The notes: a model not told the origin generated them from the sequence alone. Numbered from the stretch's first letter, positions 1 through 7,210 are shown. The stretch: DNA of 9,301 nucleotides from an uncultured delta proteobacterium (GCA_903924805.1 CAIYCZ010000448.1:1-9301), one strand, 5' to 3'. Program-made: numbers and translations.

Positions 1-1296
1 ATCAAGTCGAAACACCCGGGCTCCTCGTCCATTGCAGCCACTGGATCCTGTGCCACCAATAAAAAGTGTTTGTGTTCCTGTAACACTGCTCTTGCCGAAT
101 GTTGTAGCACTTGAGCTCACGGGGGTTCCGTTCCTGCTTTCCATTCCAGCAATCAAGCAGAATCCGGTTGGTGTAGTTGGCGGGTAACCCGGAGTATATC
201 CGTGGAACAGGCCGAAACTATAGAGGGATGATGGTGTCCAGTTAATGCCGTTGTCTGTTTTCCAGATGCGCGTCCCGCTTTCATAATTAAGGCCAATTGA
301 GAGATACAGCTCATCATTTAATATTTCTAAATCAACAACAGACTTGTTCCACATTTCGCCAAAGCCTGATGCAGCTATGCCGCATTCTATTATATAATTA
401 TCATTTACTGCTATCGCTGGAACGATATGAGAGGGTCTTCCCATATCTCCCGGTACCAGGTATTCTGAGCATATAGTATATTCCGTCGCACTTCCCGCTG
501 CTTCGTTTTGCTGGACGGTCAATGTGTTGCTCGTATTTGAAACAATATTAAACACTCTGACGCTTGGGGTTCCGGGTTCAGTGTTCCAAGTCCCGTCATA
601 AGAACCAAAAACCCTTACTATGCAGCCGGCCAATTCATTCGGAGTCCAGTTTTGGGAAGCATCGGTAATCTGAGCGGTTGTTGCACCACTAGTCCTGTTG
701 TCACATCCAGCGATGGCGCTGATTGTCCCCGAGACATCAGGAGAGCTTGCTGTTGCAACAGGCTCCCACGTTGAACCGTTAAAACGCCACAATTCAAACC
801 CCAGTGAGCCAAACAGTGTACCGCCCTGGTATCCTGTTGATTGGGCAACGTAGAGATACCCTTTGTACTCTATCATATCTGCCCAGATGTTCTGTTTTAA
901 ATTATATTTTATGCGGATGTCATAACTTGGACCAAACTCATCCGGATCATAGGGTGCGTAGTATCCATAATAATTATTGTCATCAGTAAATCCTGGAACC
1001 GTAATGCGTTCCCATGATGTCCCTGAAGTCCGCCACAACTCAAAACCTGTTGTATCGTTTCTCGTCAAGGCATAGAGGCTTCCATTAAAAGGATGGAGGG
1101 CGACAATGCCAACATTTCCTGAGTCTCCAAAACCAGGATTTGTCACCCGCTCCCATGTGCTGCCGTCATCGGCTGTTATCGTTTGAAGAGCGGCCGGAAT
1201 ATTTGCCGATATGACAGTGCCGCAGAGATAAACAGTAAACAAAAAAATCATCAAGACAAGTTTTGTGAATGATTTGAATATGCTTATTAGTTTCAT
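1..1296 (-). CDS. Secreted beta-repeat protein, 3' end beyond window (partial)
   Basis: An open frame of 432 codons starts at ATG 1296 and reaches the left edge without a stop, so the C-terminus is missing. The start is supported by AAGGAGG placed 8 nt upstream. Residues 1-31 form a signal peptide (Lys-containing start, hydrophobic core about 13-24, probable cleavage after I-S-A at 31), so the product is exported. At least three propeller-like repeats are visible: F-E-L-W-R near residues 86 and 167 and R-I-W-K near 343, each followed by a Ser/Gly-rich turn and S/T-W. Residues about 191-275 interrupt this pattern with a module containing 'ITDASQNWTPNELAGCIVRV' and later 'SNTSNTLTV', which resembles a small beta module I recall from tail-fibre and surface proteins. 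It lies downstream of the FG-GAP gene on the same strand, but a hairpin and an AT-rich spacer separate them. Exact function is unknown; a surface or periplasmic binding role is inferred. Confidence 0.85.
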   Translation of the reverse strand, partial: MKLISIFKSFTKLVLMIFLFTVYLCGTVISANIPAALQTITADDGSTWERVTNPGFGDSGNVGIVALHPFNGSLYALTRNDTTGFELWRTSGTSWERITVPGFTDDNNYYGYYAPYDPDEFGPSYDIRIKYNLKQNIWADMIEYKGYLYVAQSTGYQGGTLFGSLGFELWRFNGSTWEPVATASSPDVSGTISAIAGCDNRTSGATTAQITDASQNWTPNELAGCIVRVFGSYDGTWNTEPGTPSVRVFNIVSNTSNTLTVQQNEAAGSATEYTICSEYLVPGDMGRPSHIVPAIAVNDNYIIECGIAASGFGEMWNKSVVDLEILNDELYLSIGLNYESGTRIWKTDNGINWTPSSLYSFGLFHGYTPGYPPTTPTGFCLIAGMESRNGTPVSSSATTFGKSSVTGTQTLFIGGTGSSGCNGRGARVFRLD

Positions 1297-1376
1297 GTCA
1301 TAACCCTCCTTGAATGATGTTATCTTTTTTATATTATTCTTTTTGTATATTATCACATATAGGGGAATTGCAAGAG

Positions 1377-1405
1377 ATTTTATTCCATATAAATTTATGT
1401 AACAA
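1377..1405 (-). promoter_or_regulatory. Possible sigma-70 promoter for the secreted beta-repeat gene
   Basis: On the minus strand TTGTTA (1400-1405) is followed after exactly 17 nt by TAAAAT (1377-1382), about 80 nt upstream of the ATG at 1296. The surrounding DNA is very AT-rich, so a chance match is possible. A separate promoter makes sense because a hairpin stands between this gene and the one before it. Confidence 0.4.
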
Positions 1406-1477
1406 TGCTATATTTATTGTTATTTAATTTCCTGATTTAAAAAATTAAATTTTTTTGGGACAGGTTCTATATAGCAG

Positions 1478-1511
1478 AAAAGGCAGAGGTCATAGAGCCC
1501 CTCTGCCTTTT
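1478..1511 (-). terminator. Hairpin terminator after the FG-GAP protein gene, possibly bidirectional
   Basis: A perfect 12-bp stem (1478-1489 with 1500-1511, core GGCAGAGG/CCTCTGCC) encloses a 10-nt loop. Read on the minus strand it lies about 38 nt past the stop at 1550 and its right arm ends in TTTT. Read on the plus strand it is followed by TTTTCATTTTTT, so it could also stop transcription entering from the left. Confidence 0.7.
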
Positions 1512-1549
1512 CATTTTTTAGTTAATCATCTATGATTAGATAATTAACA

Positions 1550-3610
1550 TTACTTTGTGAAACTCAATATAAACCACGGCTCCGCACTTACCGGACCATG
1601 GAACTTGCTATTACCGGATAGATCAACGTCCTCAAGCTTGTAATAATACGTCTTTCCTTTTTCTACCCCTTTATCAACAAAAACATATTCAGCTCCTTGA
1701 TTTGGAGAACCAGTTGCAGCAATGAGTGAATCGTTAATCTTTACATATTGTCCACCTTCAGTCTCTGCGCGATAAACATTAAACCCGGCGTTATCCATTT
1801 CTGATTCGGTGACCCATCTGAGAATTATGCGCCCCCATCCCCGGTTTGCTGTAAAGCTGCTCAGGTCGATAAGCGTTGGTGTTGCCGTAGTAGTAGTTGA
1901 TGTCACAGCAGTAGTAGTCGTGGTTGGTGTCACAGTAGTAGTCGTCGTGGTTGGTGTCACAGTAGTAGTCGTCGTGGTTGGTGGTGGTATCGTATTCTCA
2001 AAAACAAAAACGGAACCTGATGTATACGGGTATGGTTTTGCAACGCTGGTGTCAAAAATAGCCGCGACAATGTCAAGGTCACCATCGTTGTCAATATCAA
2101 CAATTTGGGCATCTCCGGGCATACACTGAAGATCTGTATACAGCGAGGCTCTTTTAAATGTAAGGTTACCGGATACCGGAGTGCCGGCCTCATAGTAGTA
2201 GAGCCTTCCTTTGCCATCACCCGGCACTACCAGATCAGTTCTACCGTCTCGGTTTACATCAACTGCCCGTACCATACCCGGAGATCCCTGGTCATAAAAG
2301 TCCCCGCGCCGGTCGACGGCATATACATCCGCAATAACTGCCGGATCATTGTATGGCTTGTTCCCATTTGGCGTGTCCCAATTGTTATCAGGATCAAAAT
2401 AAACAAAGTTTGGATCACCGGTCTCAATGGTGATTGGAACCCAATCAGCTGTAACCTTCGGGTTTCCGGTATTCCCGTCCAAGCCGGGTATCTCGAGATA
2501 GAAAATACCGGACGGCCAAATTCTGGACACCGAAGTTTGGTACCAACTATCATCGTTTTGATGATTATGGCTGCTAACCACCAGTTCCTCAACGCCGTCA
2601 TTGTCAATGTCTGAGACGACAACCTCCATTCCTTTGCCAATGGGGTTTGAAGAGGTATACCAGTTGTCTATCGTATGCCGGTTCCACACAAGGCCGGGAT
2701 TTGCTGCAATTGCTTGCTGCCCTGGATTTTCAAACCAGACAAGAGAATCCCCCAGCGGGTCAGTGCCACCAGGTCCACCCCGCACCTCACAGCTGAACAT
2801 TCCTGTTGTAATTGCAAACTGGGTCGCGACGATGTCAAGATCACCATCCTGATCTACATCAAACATTGCAAACAGGGAGCCACCGCCGGTTCCGACTTGA
2901 TAAGGAGTATACGTTCCGTTACCGTTATTTTTTAACCACCCGACCCAGCCCGAAAATTTCATAGTGATAATATCCTCATAACCGTCACCATCAAGGTCAA
3001 GAAAGTACGCCCGGTGGTAGCTCCGGTTTGCACTCCCACCCGTAGTGGTATCTTCATAAATTGTCTTTTTTGTCCAATTGGCAGTGTTCGTAATTGTTCC
3101 TCCGGCGTTTTTAAGATAAAAAATACCACCAGGACCACTATTGCCAATAAAATGATCCATTACGACTATATCCAAATTACCGTCGTTATCTATATCTTTA
3201 ATTATGGTTTCATTGGGGAAAGAGAAGGTGTTGTTCAAAATGGTTTTTGTCCAGGAATCCTTATTAATCCCATTCCAGGTAAAAAGCCCCACTTCACCAT
3301 TACTGGTTGCAGTATTCGAATCAGGGCCGACACCGGATGTAGCTACAATTTCATTGATACCGTCTTTGTTAATATCACCAATGGTCAGGTATGAAACGCC
3401 GATAAAACCAGTTACATCCGGCAAGACGGGCAGATCCGTCGTAATACCGGTTACGGTATGTCTGGTAAACTGGTCTGCAATATCCTGGTCCTCGGTGACC
3501 ACAACTGCGGCTGAGACTGGTATGCTGTATCCTACCAATATACATGCCATCAGAGATAACATGCAGAAATAAGATACTCTCATTTTACCTTTTGCCTGTA
3601 GCTTTTTCAT
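1550..3610 (-). CDS. Secreted FG-GAP/VCBS seven-repeat propeller protein with C-terminal FN3-like domain
   Basis: The 686-residue protein starts at ATG 3610 with AGGAGG 6 nt upstream. Residues 1-34 are a signal peptide (basic start, hydrophobic 13-28, cleavage after V-S-A). Seven Asp-rich calcium-binding loops of the D-x-D-x-D-G type lie near residues 79, 139, 205, 251, 334, 451 and 505. They mark seven FG-GAP/VCBS repeats, the number expected for a closed seven-bladed beta-propeller. Residues 544-579 are a Thr-rich linker, and about 580-678 form an FN3-like domain containing 'ESEMDNAGFNVYRAETEGG' and 'KTYYYKLEDVD'. I see no LPxTG, PEP-CTERM or membrane anchor at the end, so release or attachment by another route is likely. 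Known relatives are surface or extracellular proteins of adhesion or polymer binding; the ligand is unknown. A hairpin follows the stop. Confidence 0.93.
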   Translation of the reverse strand: MKKLQAKGKMRVSYFCMLSLMACILVGYSIPVSAAVVVTEDQDIADQFTRHTVTGITTDLPVLPDVTGFIGVSYLTIGDINKDGINEIVATSGVGPDSNTATSNGEVGLFTWNGINKDSWTKTILNNTFSFPNETIIKDIDNDGNLDIVVMDHFIGNSGPGGIFYLKNAGGTITNTANWTKKTIYEDTTTGGSANRSYHRAYFLDLDGDGYEDIITMKFSGWVGWLKNNGNGTYTPYQVGTGGGSLFAMFDVDQDGDLDIVATQFAITTGMFSCEVRGGPGGTDPLGDSLVWFENPGQQAIAANPGLVWNRHTIDNWYTSSNPIGKGMEVVVSDIDNDGVEELVVSSHNHQNDDSWYQTSVSRIWPSGIFYLEIPGLDGNTGNPKVTADWVPITIETGDPNFVYFDPDNNWDTPNGNKPYNDPAVIADVYAVDRRGDFYDQGSPGMVRAVDVNRDGRTDLVVPGDGKGRLYYYEAGTPVSGNLTFKRASLYTDLQCMPGDAQIVDIDNDGDLDIVAAIFDTSVAKPYPYTSGSVFVFENTIPPPTTTTTTVTPTTTTTTVTPTTTTTAVTSTTTTATPTLIDLSSFTANRGWGRIILRWVTESEMDNAGFNVYRAETEGGQYVKINDSLIAATGSPNQGAEYVFVDKGVEKGKTYYYKLEDVDLSGNSKFHGPVSAEPWFILSFTK
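1899..1980 (-). repeat. 27-bp in-frame tandem repeat coding the Thr-rich linker
   Basis: Two exact copies of a 27-nt unit (1922-1948 and 1949-1975) are flanked by degenerate copies on both sides. Each unit encodes nine residues of the form TTTTTTVTP. Because the unit is a multiple of three, copy-number change by replication slippage would lengthen or shorten the linker without breaking the frame. Confidence 0.85.
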
Positions 3611-3655
3611 GGTTACCCTCCTGTGATAGATGATTTTGATTTTGAATGGAATGAA

Positions 3656-3684
3656 CTTTTATCATGGTTGCAACTTAAAAGCAA
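3656..3684 (-). promoter_or_regulatory. Weak candidate promoter for the FG-GAP gene
   Basis: On the minus strand TTGCTT (3679-3684) and TAAAAG (3656-3661) are separated by 17 nt, about 45 nt upstream of the ATG at 3610. Both hexamers depart from consensus, so this is only the best candidate in the region. Confidence 0.3.
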
Positions 3685-3702
3685 GTTTTATTTTCGATTA
3701 CC

Positions 3703-3740
3703 TGTCTATTTTGCGATTTAATTTAGTTTTAAAATAGACA
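3703..3740. repeat. 10-bp inverted repeat in divergent intergenic region
   Basis: TGTCTATTTT (3703-3712) and its exact reverse complement AAAATAGACA (3731-3740) are separated by 18 nt. The site lies upstream of the candidate promoters of both divergent genes, which suits a shared operator. It lacks a GC-rich stem, so a terminator role is less likely. The binding protein is unknown. Confidence 0.55.
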
Positions 3741-3836
3741 TGTTGATTGCTTTTATACAATAATATTTAGTAATATTATGCAATTTTTTCTTAATTTTTT
3801 ACCCTGTCTTTCAGTCAATCAAATTGGATTATCCCG

Positions 3837-3865
3837 TTGACCTTTATATGAAAAACAGGTATATG
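3837..3865 (+). promoter_or_regulatory. Sigma-70-type promoter for the CPBP/hydrolase pair
   Basis: TTGACC (3837-3842, five of six consensus bases) is followed after exactly 17 nt by TATATG (3860-3865). Transcription would begin near 3872, about 43 nt before the ATG at 3915. Spacing and position agree with use by the CPBP gene and the hydrolase gene behind it. Confidence 0.6.
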
Positions 3866-3914
3866 CTCAGAAAAATAAAGTGATTAATGCTGTAATTTGC
3901 AAGAAACACCCATC

Positions 3915-4523
3915 ATGAAAAAGGACATTATTGTTGCTCTGGCAGCCTATATAACGCTCTTTGTCATTTCATTCTACATGAGTATTATCTTGGGACTGGG
4001 CAAAGCTGAGAGCCATCATGACCCATTTTCCCTCTGGATGTATGGAAGAAGGCTCATTATGATCATCTGCGCCATTTTAATCCCGCTACTTACCAGAAAA
4101 GAAACCCTTGCACACATTGGCTGGAAAACATCCATCAGGTGGGTACTTATTGCCACAGGGGTGGGAATAGTAATGGGTTTCAATAATAAGGGTGGTTTTG
4201 ATCCCACTAAGCCAATAGCCATCGTGCTTGCCCTGTTTCATGCTTTTGCTACAGAGCTTTTTTTCCGCAGATACCTTTTTAAGACATTTTCAGTTTCATT
4301 TCAAAACGCCTGGACACCTCTTCTTTTATCCTCATTTCTCTATGGCTGTTTCTATCTCACCGTATGGACGACATGGGCACAGCCACTGGGGGGAAAGATT
4401 GCTTTTGTCATTCTTTTTACACTATTGGGAAGCATATTTGCGTATGGCTATAAAAAATCAGGGAGCTTTCTTGTGCCCTGGATGATGCACTTTTTCGCGG
4501 TTTTAAAATACAGAGCATTTTAA
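3915..4523 (+). CDS. CPBP (CAAX/Abi) family membrane protein with degraded active site
   Basis: The protein has 202 residues from ATG 3915 and several hydrophobic segments (about 4-27, 46-60, 74-89, 133-150, 161-178, 184-198), so it is an integral inner-membrane protein. The CPBP signature is recognisable at 113-119, T-E-L-F-F-R-R, against the usual E-E-x-x-x-R. The first Glu is Thr113, while Glu114 and Arg118 remain. In the second motif the metal-binding His is replaced by Tyr147, and in the third His192 is kept but the following Asn is replaced (Ala195/Val196). In the family's Rce1 proteases these Glu, His and Asn residues are needed for cleavage, so this member is probably not an active protease, or it uses a different site. 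An in-frame TTG at 3897 could add six residues; neither start has a clear Shine-Dalgarno. The alpha/beta hydrolase begins 11 nt after the stop, suggesting joint expression. Confidence 0.78.
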   Translation: MKKDIIVALAAYITLFVISFYMSIILGLGKAESHHDPFSLWMYGRRLIMIICAILIPLLTRKETLAHIGWKTSIRWVLIATGVGIVMGFNNKGGFDPTKPIAIVLALFHAFATELFFRRYLFKTFSVSFQNAWTPLLLSSFLYGCFYLTVWTTWAQPLGGKIAFVILFTLLGSIFAYGYKKSGSFLVPWMMHFFAVLKYRAF

Positions 4524-4534
4524 TCTCATCAGCC

Positions 4535-5455
4535 ATGAAACGATCCCCTAAGGTACTGACAAGAATTCTTACAGGCATTGCTATTATCTATCTGATCCTG
4601 ATTGTTATCGCCTACCTTCCGCAACAAACCACTCCCGTACAGAAGCTCTCCGGGAAAGATGACCGGTTTGTAACAGTCAATGGCCATACAATCCATTTCA
4701 CCAGGCACGGCCAGGGAAAGCCGCTCATTCTGGTTCACGGTTTTGCCGGCTCAACATACACCTGGAGAAAACTTATCCCGCTGCTCGCGGATACGTATAC
4801 CGTGTATGCGCTCGACCTTCTGGGGTTTGGCCTGTCTGACAAGCCATCCGATGGCCAATACGATCTGCAATCCCAGGGGAGCCTTGTCATCAATTTCATG
4901 AACGTGCTGAACATTCCTTCTGCAACACTTGCCGGCCACTCCATGGGCGGGGTTGTCATAGGCTATGCTGCGCTTATGGCTCCCGCACGGGTTGACTCCC
5001 TCATCTTCATCAGCGCCGGGTTTTATGGACAGGGAGCCCCTTCATTCTTGAAATACCTTTTTTTCCCTCTTGACCGGATCATGGCACGGCAGTTCTATAC
5101 TAAATCTGTCAGAGCAAAAAGCCTTGCCAATTCATTTTACAATAAATCACTGGTAACTGATGAACTGATCGACGCATACCTGCTTCCCACCAGAACCCCC
5201 AATGCAATAAACGCCCTTGCAACAATGATGCGTTCTGTCGGCACCAGAACATATGATGACATTGCAGATAAAATAACCCGCCCGTCATTAATTATCTGGG
5301 GAGATAACGATGCTACAAATTTGACCCGGTATGCCGAGCGGTTGAAAAGCGACATTAAAGGATCGCAGCTTGTGTATATAAGGGAATGCGGTCATTACGT
5401 GCAGGAAGAAAATCCGCATGACCTGGCAGGAGCAATAAAGGATTTTCGCAAGTAA
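4535..5455 (+). CDS. Membrane-anchored alpha/beta hydrolase
   Basis: The 306-residue protein has one hydrophobic helix at 10-28, which most likely anchors it in the inner membrane with the catalytic domain in the periplasm. The rest is a complete alpha/beta hydrolase domain: oxyanion motif L-V-H-G-F at 66-70, 'GFGLSDKP' near 97-104, nucleophile elbow G-H-S-M-G-G with Ser136, acid in W-G-D-N-D (probably Asp259) and His287 in 'ECGHYVQEENP'. A cap region lies between about 160 and 240. All catalytic residues are present, so an active esterase, lipase or related hydrolase is expected; the substrate cannot be read from the sequence. The start follows the CPBP gene by 11 nt and has no evident Shine-Dalgarno, which suggests translational coupling. 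No convincing terminator follows, so some transcription may continue into the next gene. Confidence 0.92.
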   Translation: MKRSPKVLTRILTGIAIIYLILIVIAYLPQQTTPVQKLSGKDDRFVTVNGHTIHFTRHGQGKPLILVHGFAGSTYTWRKLIPLLADTYTVYALDLLGFGLSDKPSDGQYDLQSQGSLVINFMNVLNIPSATLAGHSMGGVVIGYAALMAPARVDSLIFISAGFYGQGAPSFLKYLFFPLDRIMARQFYTKSVRAKSLANSFYNKSLVTDELIDAYLLPTRTPNAINALATMMRSVGTRTYDDIADKITRPSLIIWGDNDATNLTRYAERLKSDIKGSQLVYIRECGHYVQEENPHDLAGAIKDFRK

Positions 5456-5543
5456 TACATTCTGTTCACCGCTTGGCATCGTCAACTTTATTTCCTTATT
5501 GCAAACAATTTCCTTTTCGCCTGCCGCGCGAATTATTTTTATC

Positions 5544-5572
5544 TTGACATAACGCCATTCGTCGTTTAATAC
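5544..5572 (+). promoter_or_regulatory. Near-consensus sigma-70 promoter for the ferrochelatase-like gene
   Basis: TTGACA (5544-5549, perfect) is followed after exactly 17 nt by TAATAC (5567-5572). Transcription would start near 5579, giving a leader of about 78 nt. The leader contains a 10-bp perfect palindrome GGATATATCC (5598-5607), just inside the transcribed region, and AAAGGAG 8 nt before the ATG at 5657. Confidence 0.75.
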
Positions 5573-5656
5573 GTAGGTTATCGGATGTAGTTTAAGAGGA
5601 TATATCCAGATCGATTATTTAAAAATCATCATCCACTTAACAAAGGAGAGAGAGTC

Positions 5657-7102
5657 ATGACCATTTTAATCGGTATCATCGTGTTTATCGGCATTATCAT
5701 CGCCTTCTTTTACGGCCTGTTCAAATATAAAAACCGGCCGCTGAAGCCGGACTATTATGCGTACTTTAAAACACAGGATACGGTGCCCGTGGGGAAAGTG
5801 GGCATTTTTGCCACTGCTCTGATAATGCCTGAAAACCACAGCCATGCATTCTTTCACAATATTGTTCAAAAAATATTTAAAGTTATAGTTCCCTGGCCAT
5901 TTAGAATCCTGGCCCTGAAAGACAATGGTGTGGCGCTCCTTGACCCCCACCATGTGCATGCCCGGGAAAAATTTGTTCCCACCCGTCTGGAAGATGCCTT
6001 CGGCAATGATAGAGACCTGGATGGCACTCCCTATATTGAACGTTACAAACAGGGTCAGGTTGTCTGGATGCCGCCCTCATCTCGCATATATCTCGACCAC
6101 GGCTACTTCCTTTATAAAGGTCGCAAGTGCGGTGAGCCATCCCTTGCCGGTAAGGTTGCTAACAAGTCGCGCATCTACTATTACGGCCACGGTACCCTGC
6201 AGAAAAAGCTGCCCCACTGGGTTGAGAGTTTCAAAATAATTAATGGTGCTTTTGAGCGTATCCAGCAGAAATACAAAGGCGTTGCATGCCGTTCAGAAAC
6301 AAACATGTTTCTCTTTGAAATGAAGCAAAAGCTTCACGAACTGCTCGATGCGGGCTGTGATACCATAATCATTACATCTCCTATGGCGATCTATTCTCAC
6401 TTTGAGGAGTTTAACTCCGGGTTCCGGCACTGCTTCGAGTTTATCGAGGAATGGGAACATCACCATCCTGGTAAAAAAATAAAAGCCATAATTGCTCCAC
6501 AAATGGGAAATTACCAGCCCCTGCGCCAGGCGTTCCTTGAGATGCTTAAGGCCCGGCTGGATACGATTCCTGAGGGTTCAAGTGTTTTTGTTGCCGTAAC
6601 CGTGCACGGCATGCCCTGGGATAATTTTCTCTGGGAAGCGTGGCTTGAGCTCGCACCTCCATACCGCGATAAACTGTTTGAAGAGGTAAAACAGCTTATA
6701 TCGAAATACAAATTCAGCCGCACCAATGTGGTCATCTGCCAGGATGAATTTGCAGACCCTATATGGGATCCTAAACAAAAATACCTCTCCACCAACCGCG
6801 CTTACTGGAATGCGATCAATGAGGGCTATGATTATGCTATTGGTCTGCCCATCGAATTCTTTGCCGAAAACTCTGACTCCTTAATGCACCATGCCATGAA
6901 GTGCTTTGAGAACTTTGAACAATATCATATTGACGATCCTATTGATTATCCGGACTGGGCTGTGCCCTATACCAGGCAACTGGTACAGGGGAAAACGCAC
7001 GTCATTTACAACGGGGTGCCGGTAGGAAAATATCAGAAGTATGTGATTGATGCGTTTTATGAATCTCTTGATTCACTATTATCAAAACAGAAGAGAGCGT
7101 AG
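5657..7102 (+). CDS. Membrane-anchored ferrochelatase-like protein (chelatase fold)
   Basis: The 481-residue protein starts at ATG 5657 with AAAGGAG 8 nt upstream and carries a hydrophobic anchor at 2-22. From about 190 on it follows ferrochelatase in order: a helix ending in 'DAGCDTIIITSPMAIYS' (compare the family's 'VVVLPLYPQYS'), 'VTVHGMPWDN' with His317 where the metal-inserting His sits, 'CQDEFADPIWDPKQKYLS' (compare 'FQSR.GP..WL.P'), and 'PIEFFAENSDSL' at 397-409 (compare 'PI.F.SDHIETL'), where the catalytic Glu is Asp407. Residues 45-190 are an additional domain I do not recognise. Ordinary bacterial ferrochelatases are about 310-370 residues and usually lack an N-terminal anchor. Metal insertion into a tetrapyrrole is the obvious hypothesis, but a different substrate or a non-catalytic role is possible. 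It has its own promoter and a hairpin after it. Confidence 0.8.
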   Translation: MTILIGIIVFIGIIIAFFYGLFKYKNRPLKPDYYAYFKTQDTVPVGKVGIFATALIMPENHSHAFFHNIVQKIFKVIVPWPFRILALKDNGVALLDPHHVHAREKFVPTRLEDAFGNDRDLDGTPYIERYKQGQVVWMPPSSRIYLDHGYFLYKGRKCGEPSLAGKVANKSRIYYYGHGTLQKKLPHWVESFKIINGAFERIQQKYKGVACRSETNMFLFEMKQKLHELLDAGCDTIIITSPMAIYSHFEEFNSGFRHCFEFIEEWEHHHPGKKIKAIIAPQMGNYQPLRQAFLEMLKARLDTIPEGSSVFVAVTVHGMPWDNFLWEAWLELAPPYRDKLFEEVKQLISKYKFSRTNVVICQDEFADPIWDPKQKYLSTNRAYWNAINEGYDYAIGLPIEFFAENSDSLMHHAMKCFENFEQYHIDDPIDYPDWAVPYTRQLVQGKTHVIYNGVPVGKYQKYVIDAFYESLDSLLSKQKRA

Positions 7103-7169
7103 CTAATGCTTTTGGCAGGTTGTTGAAAAAGTGGTAAATAATATATTGAGGGTGTGGGGGAACTAAAGC

Positions 7170-7202
7170 AGACCCGTGCTTCAGTTAATCAAGCACGGGT
7201 CT
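7170..7202 (+). terminator. Hairpin terminator after the ferrochelatase-like gene
   Basis: A perfect 12-bp stem (7170-7181 with 7191-7202, AGACCCGTGCTT/AAGCACGGGTCT) with a 9-nt loop lies 67 nt after the stop codon. It is followed by ATTATTAATTA, which is U-rich but not a clean run, so intrinsic termination is likely but may be incomplete. Confidence 0.6.
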
Positions 7203-7210
7203 ATTATTAA

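Larger units (their letters stand above)
3611..3914. other. AT-rich divergent intergenic region
   Basis: This 304-nt space separates the minus-strand FG-GAP gene from the plus-strand CPBP gene. It holds the FG-GAP gene's ribosome binding site, a weak leftward promoter candidate, a 10-bp inverted repeat, an A/T-only 8-bp hairpin (3760-3767 with 3772-3779) and a good rightward promoter. I see no coding sequence in it. Confidence 0.7.

Noticed and set aside
618..989. Short readings on both strands within the first 1.3 kb
   Set aside because: They overlap the continuous 432-codon frame that starts at 1296 with a signal peptide and a strong ribosome binding site.
1809..2129. Plus-strand reading rich in Val opposite the FG-GAP gene
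   Set aside because: The poly-Val run is the antisense of the Thr-repeat linker; there is no ribosome binding site, and the minus-strand gene explains the region fully.
3760..3779. ATAATATT/AATATTAT hairpin followed by a T-run as terminator
   Set aside because: The stem is purely A/T and would be too weak; palindromes like this are expected in such AT-rich DNA.
3897..3917. TTG at 3897 as the start of the CPBP protein
   Set aside because: It is in frame but has no better ribosome binding site. ATG 3915 puts a basic start (M-K-K) directly before the first membrane segment, which is more typical. The choice is not certain.
5516..5532. 5-bp stem TTCGC/GCGAA followed by TTATTTTT as terminator of the hydrolase gene
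   Set aside because: The stem is too short and the T-run is interrupted; I could not support it as a terminator.
5901..6140. Minus-strand reading rich in Cys and Arg inside the ferrochelatase-like gene
   Set aside because: It lies wholly inside a well-supported plus-strand gene and has no start signals; it is an antisense shadow.
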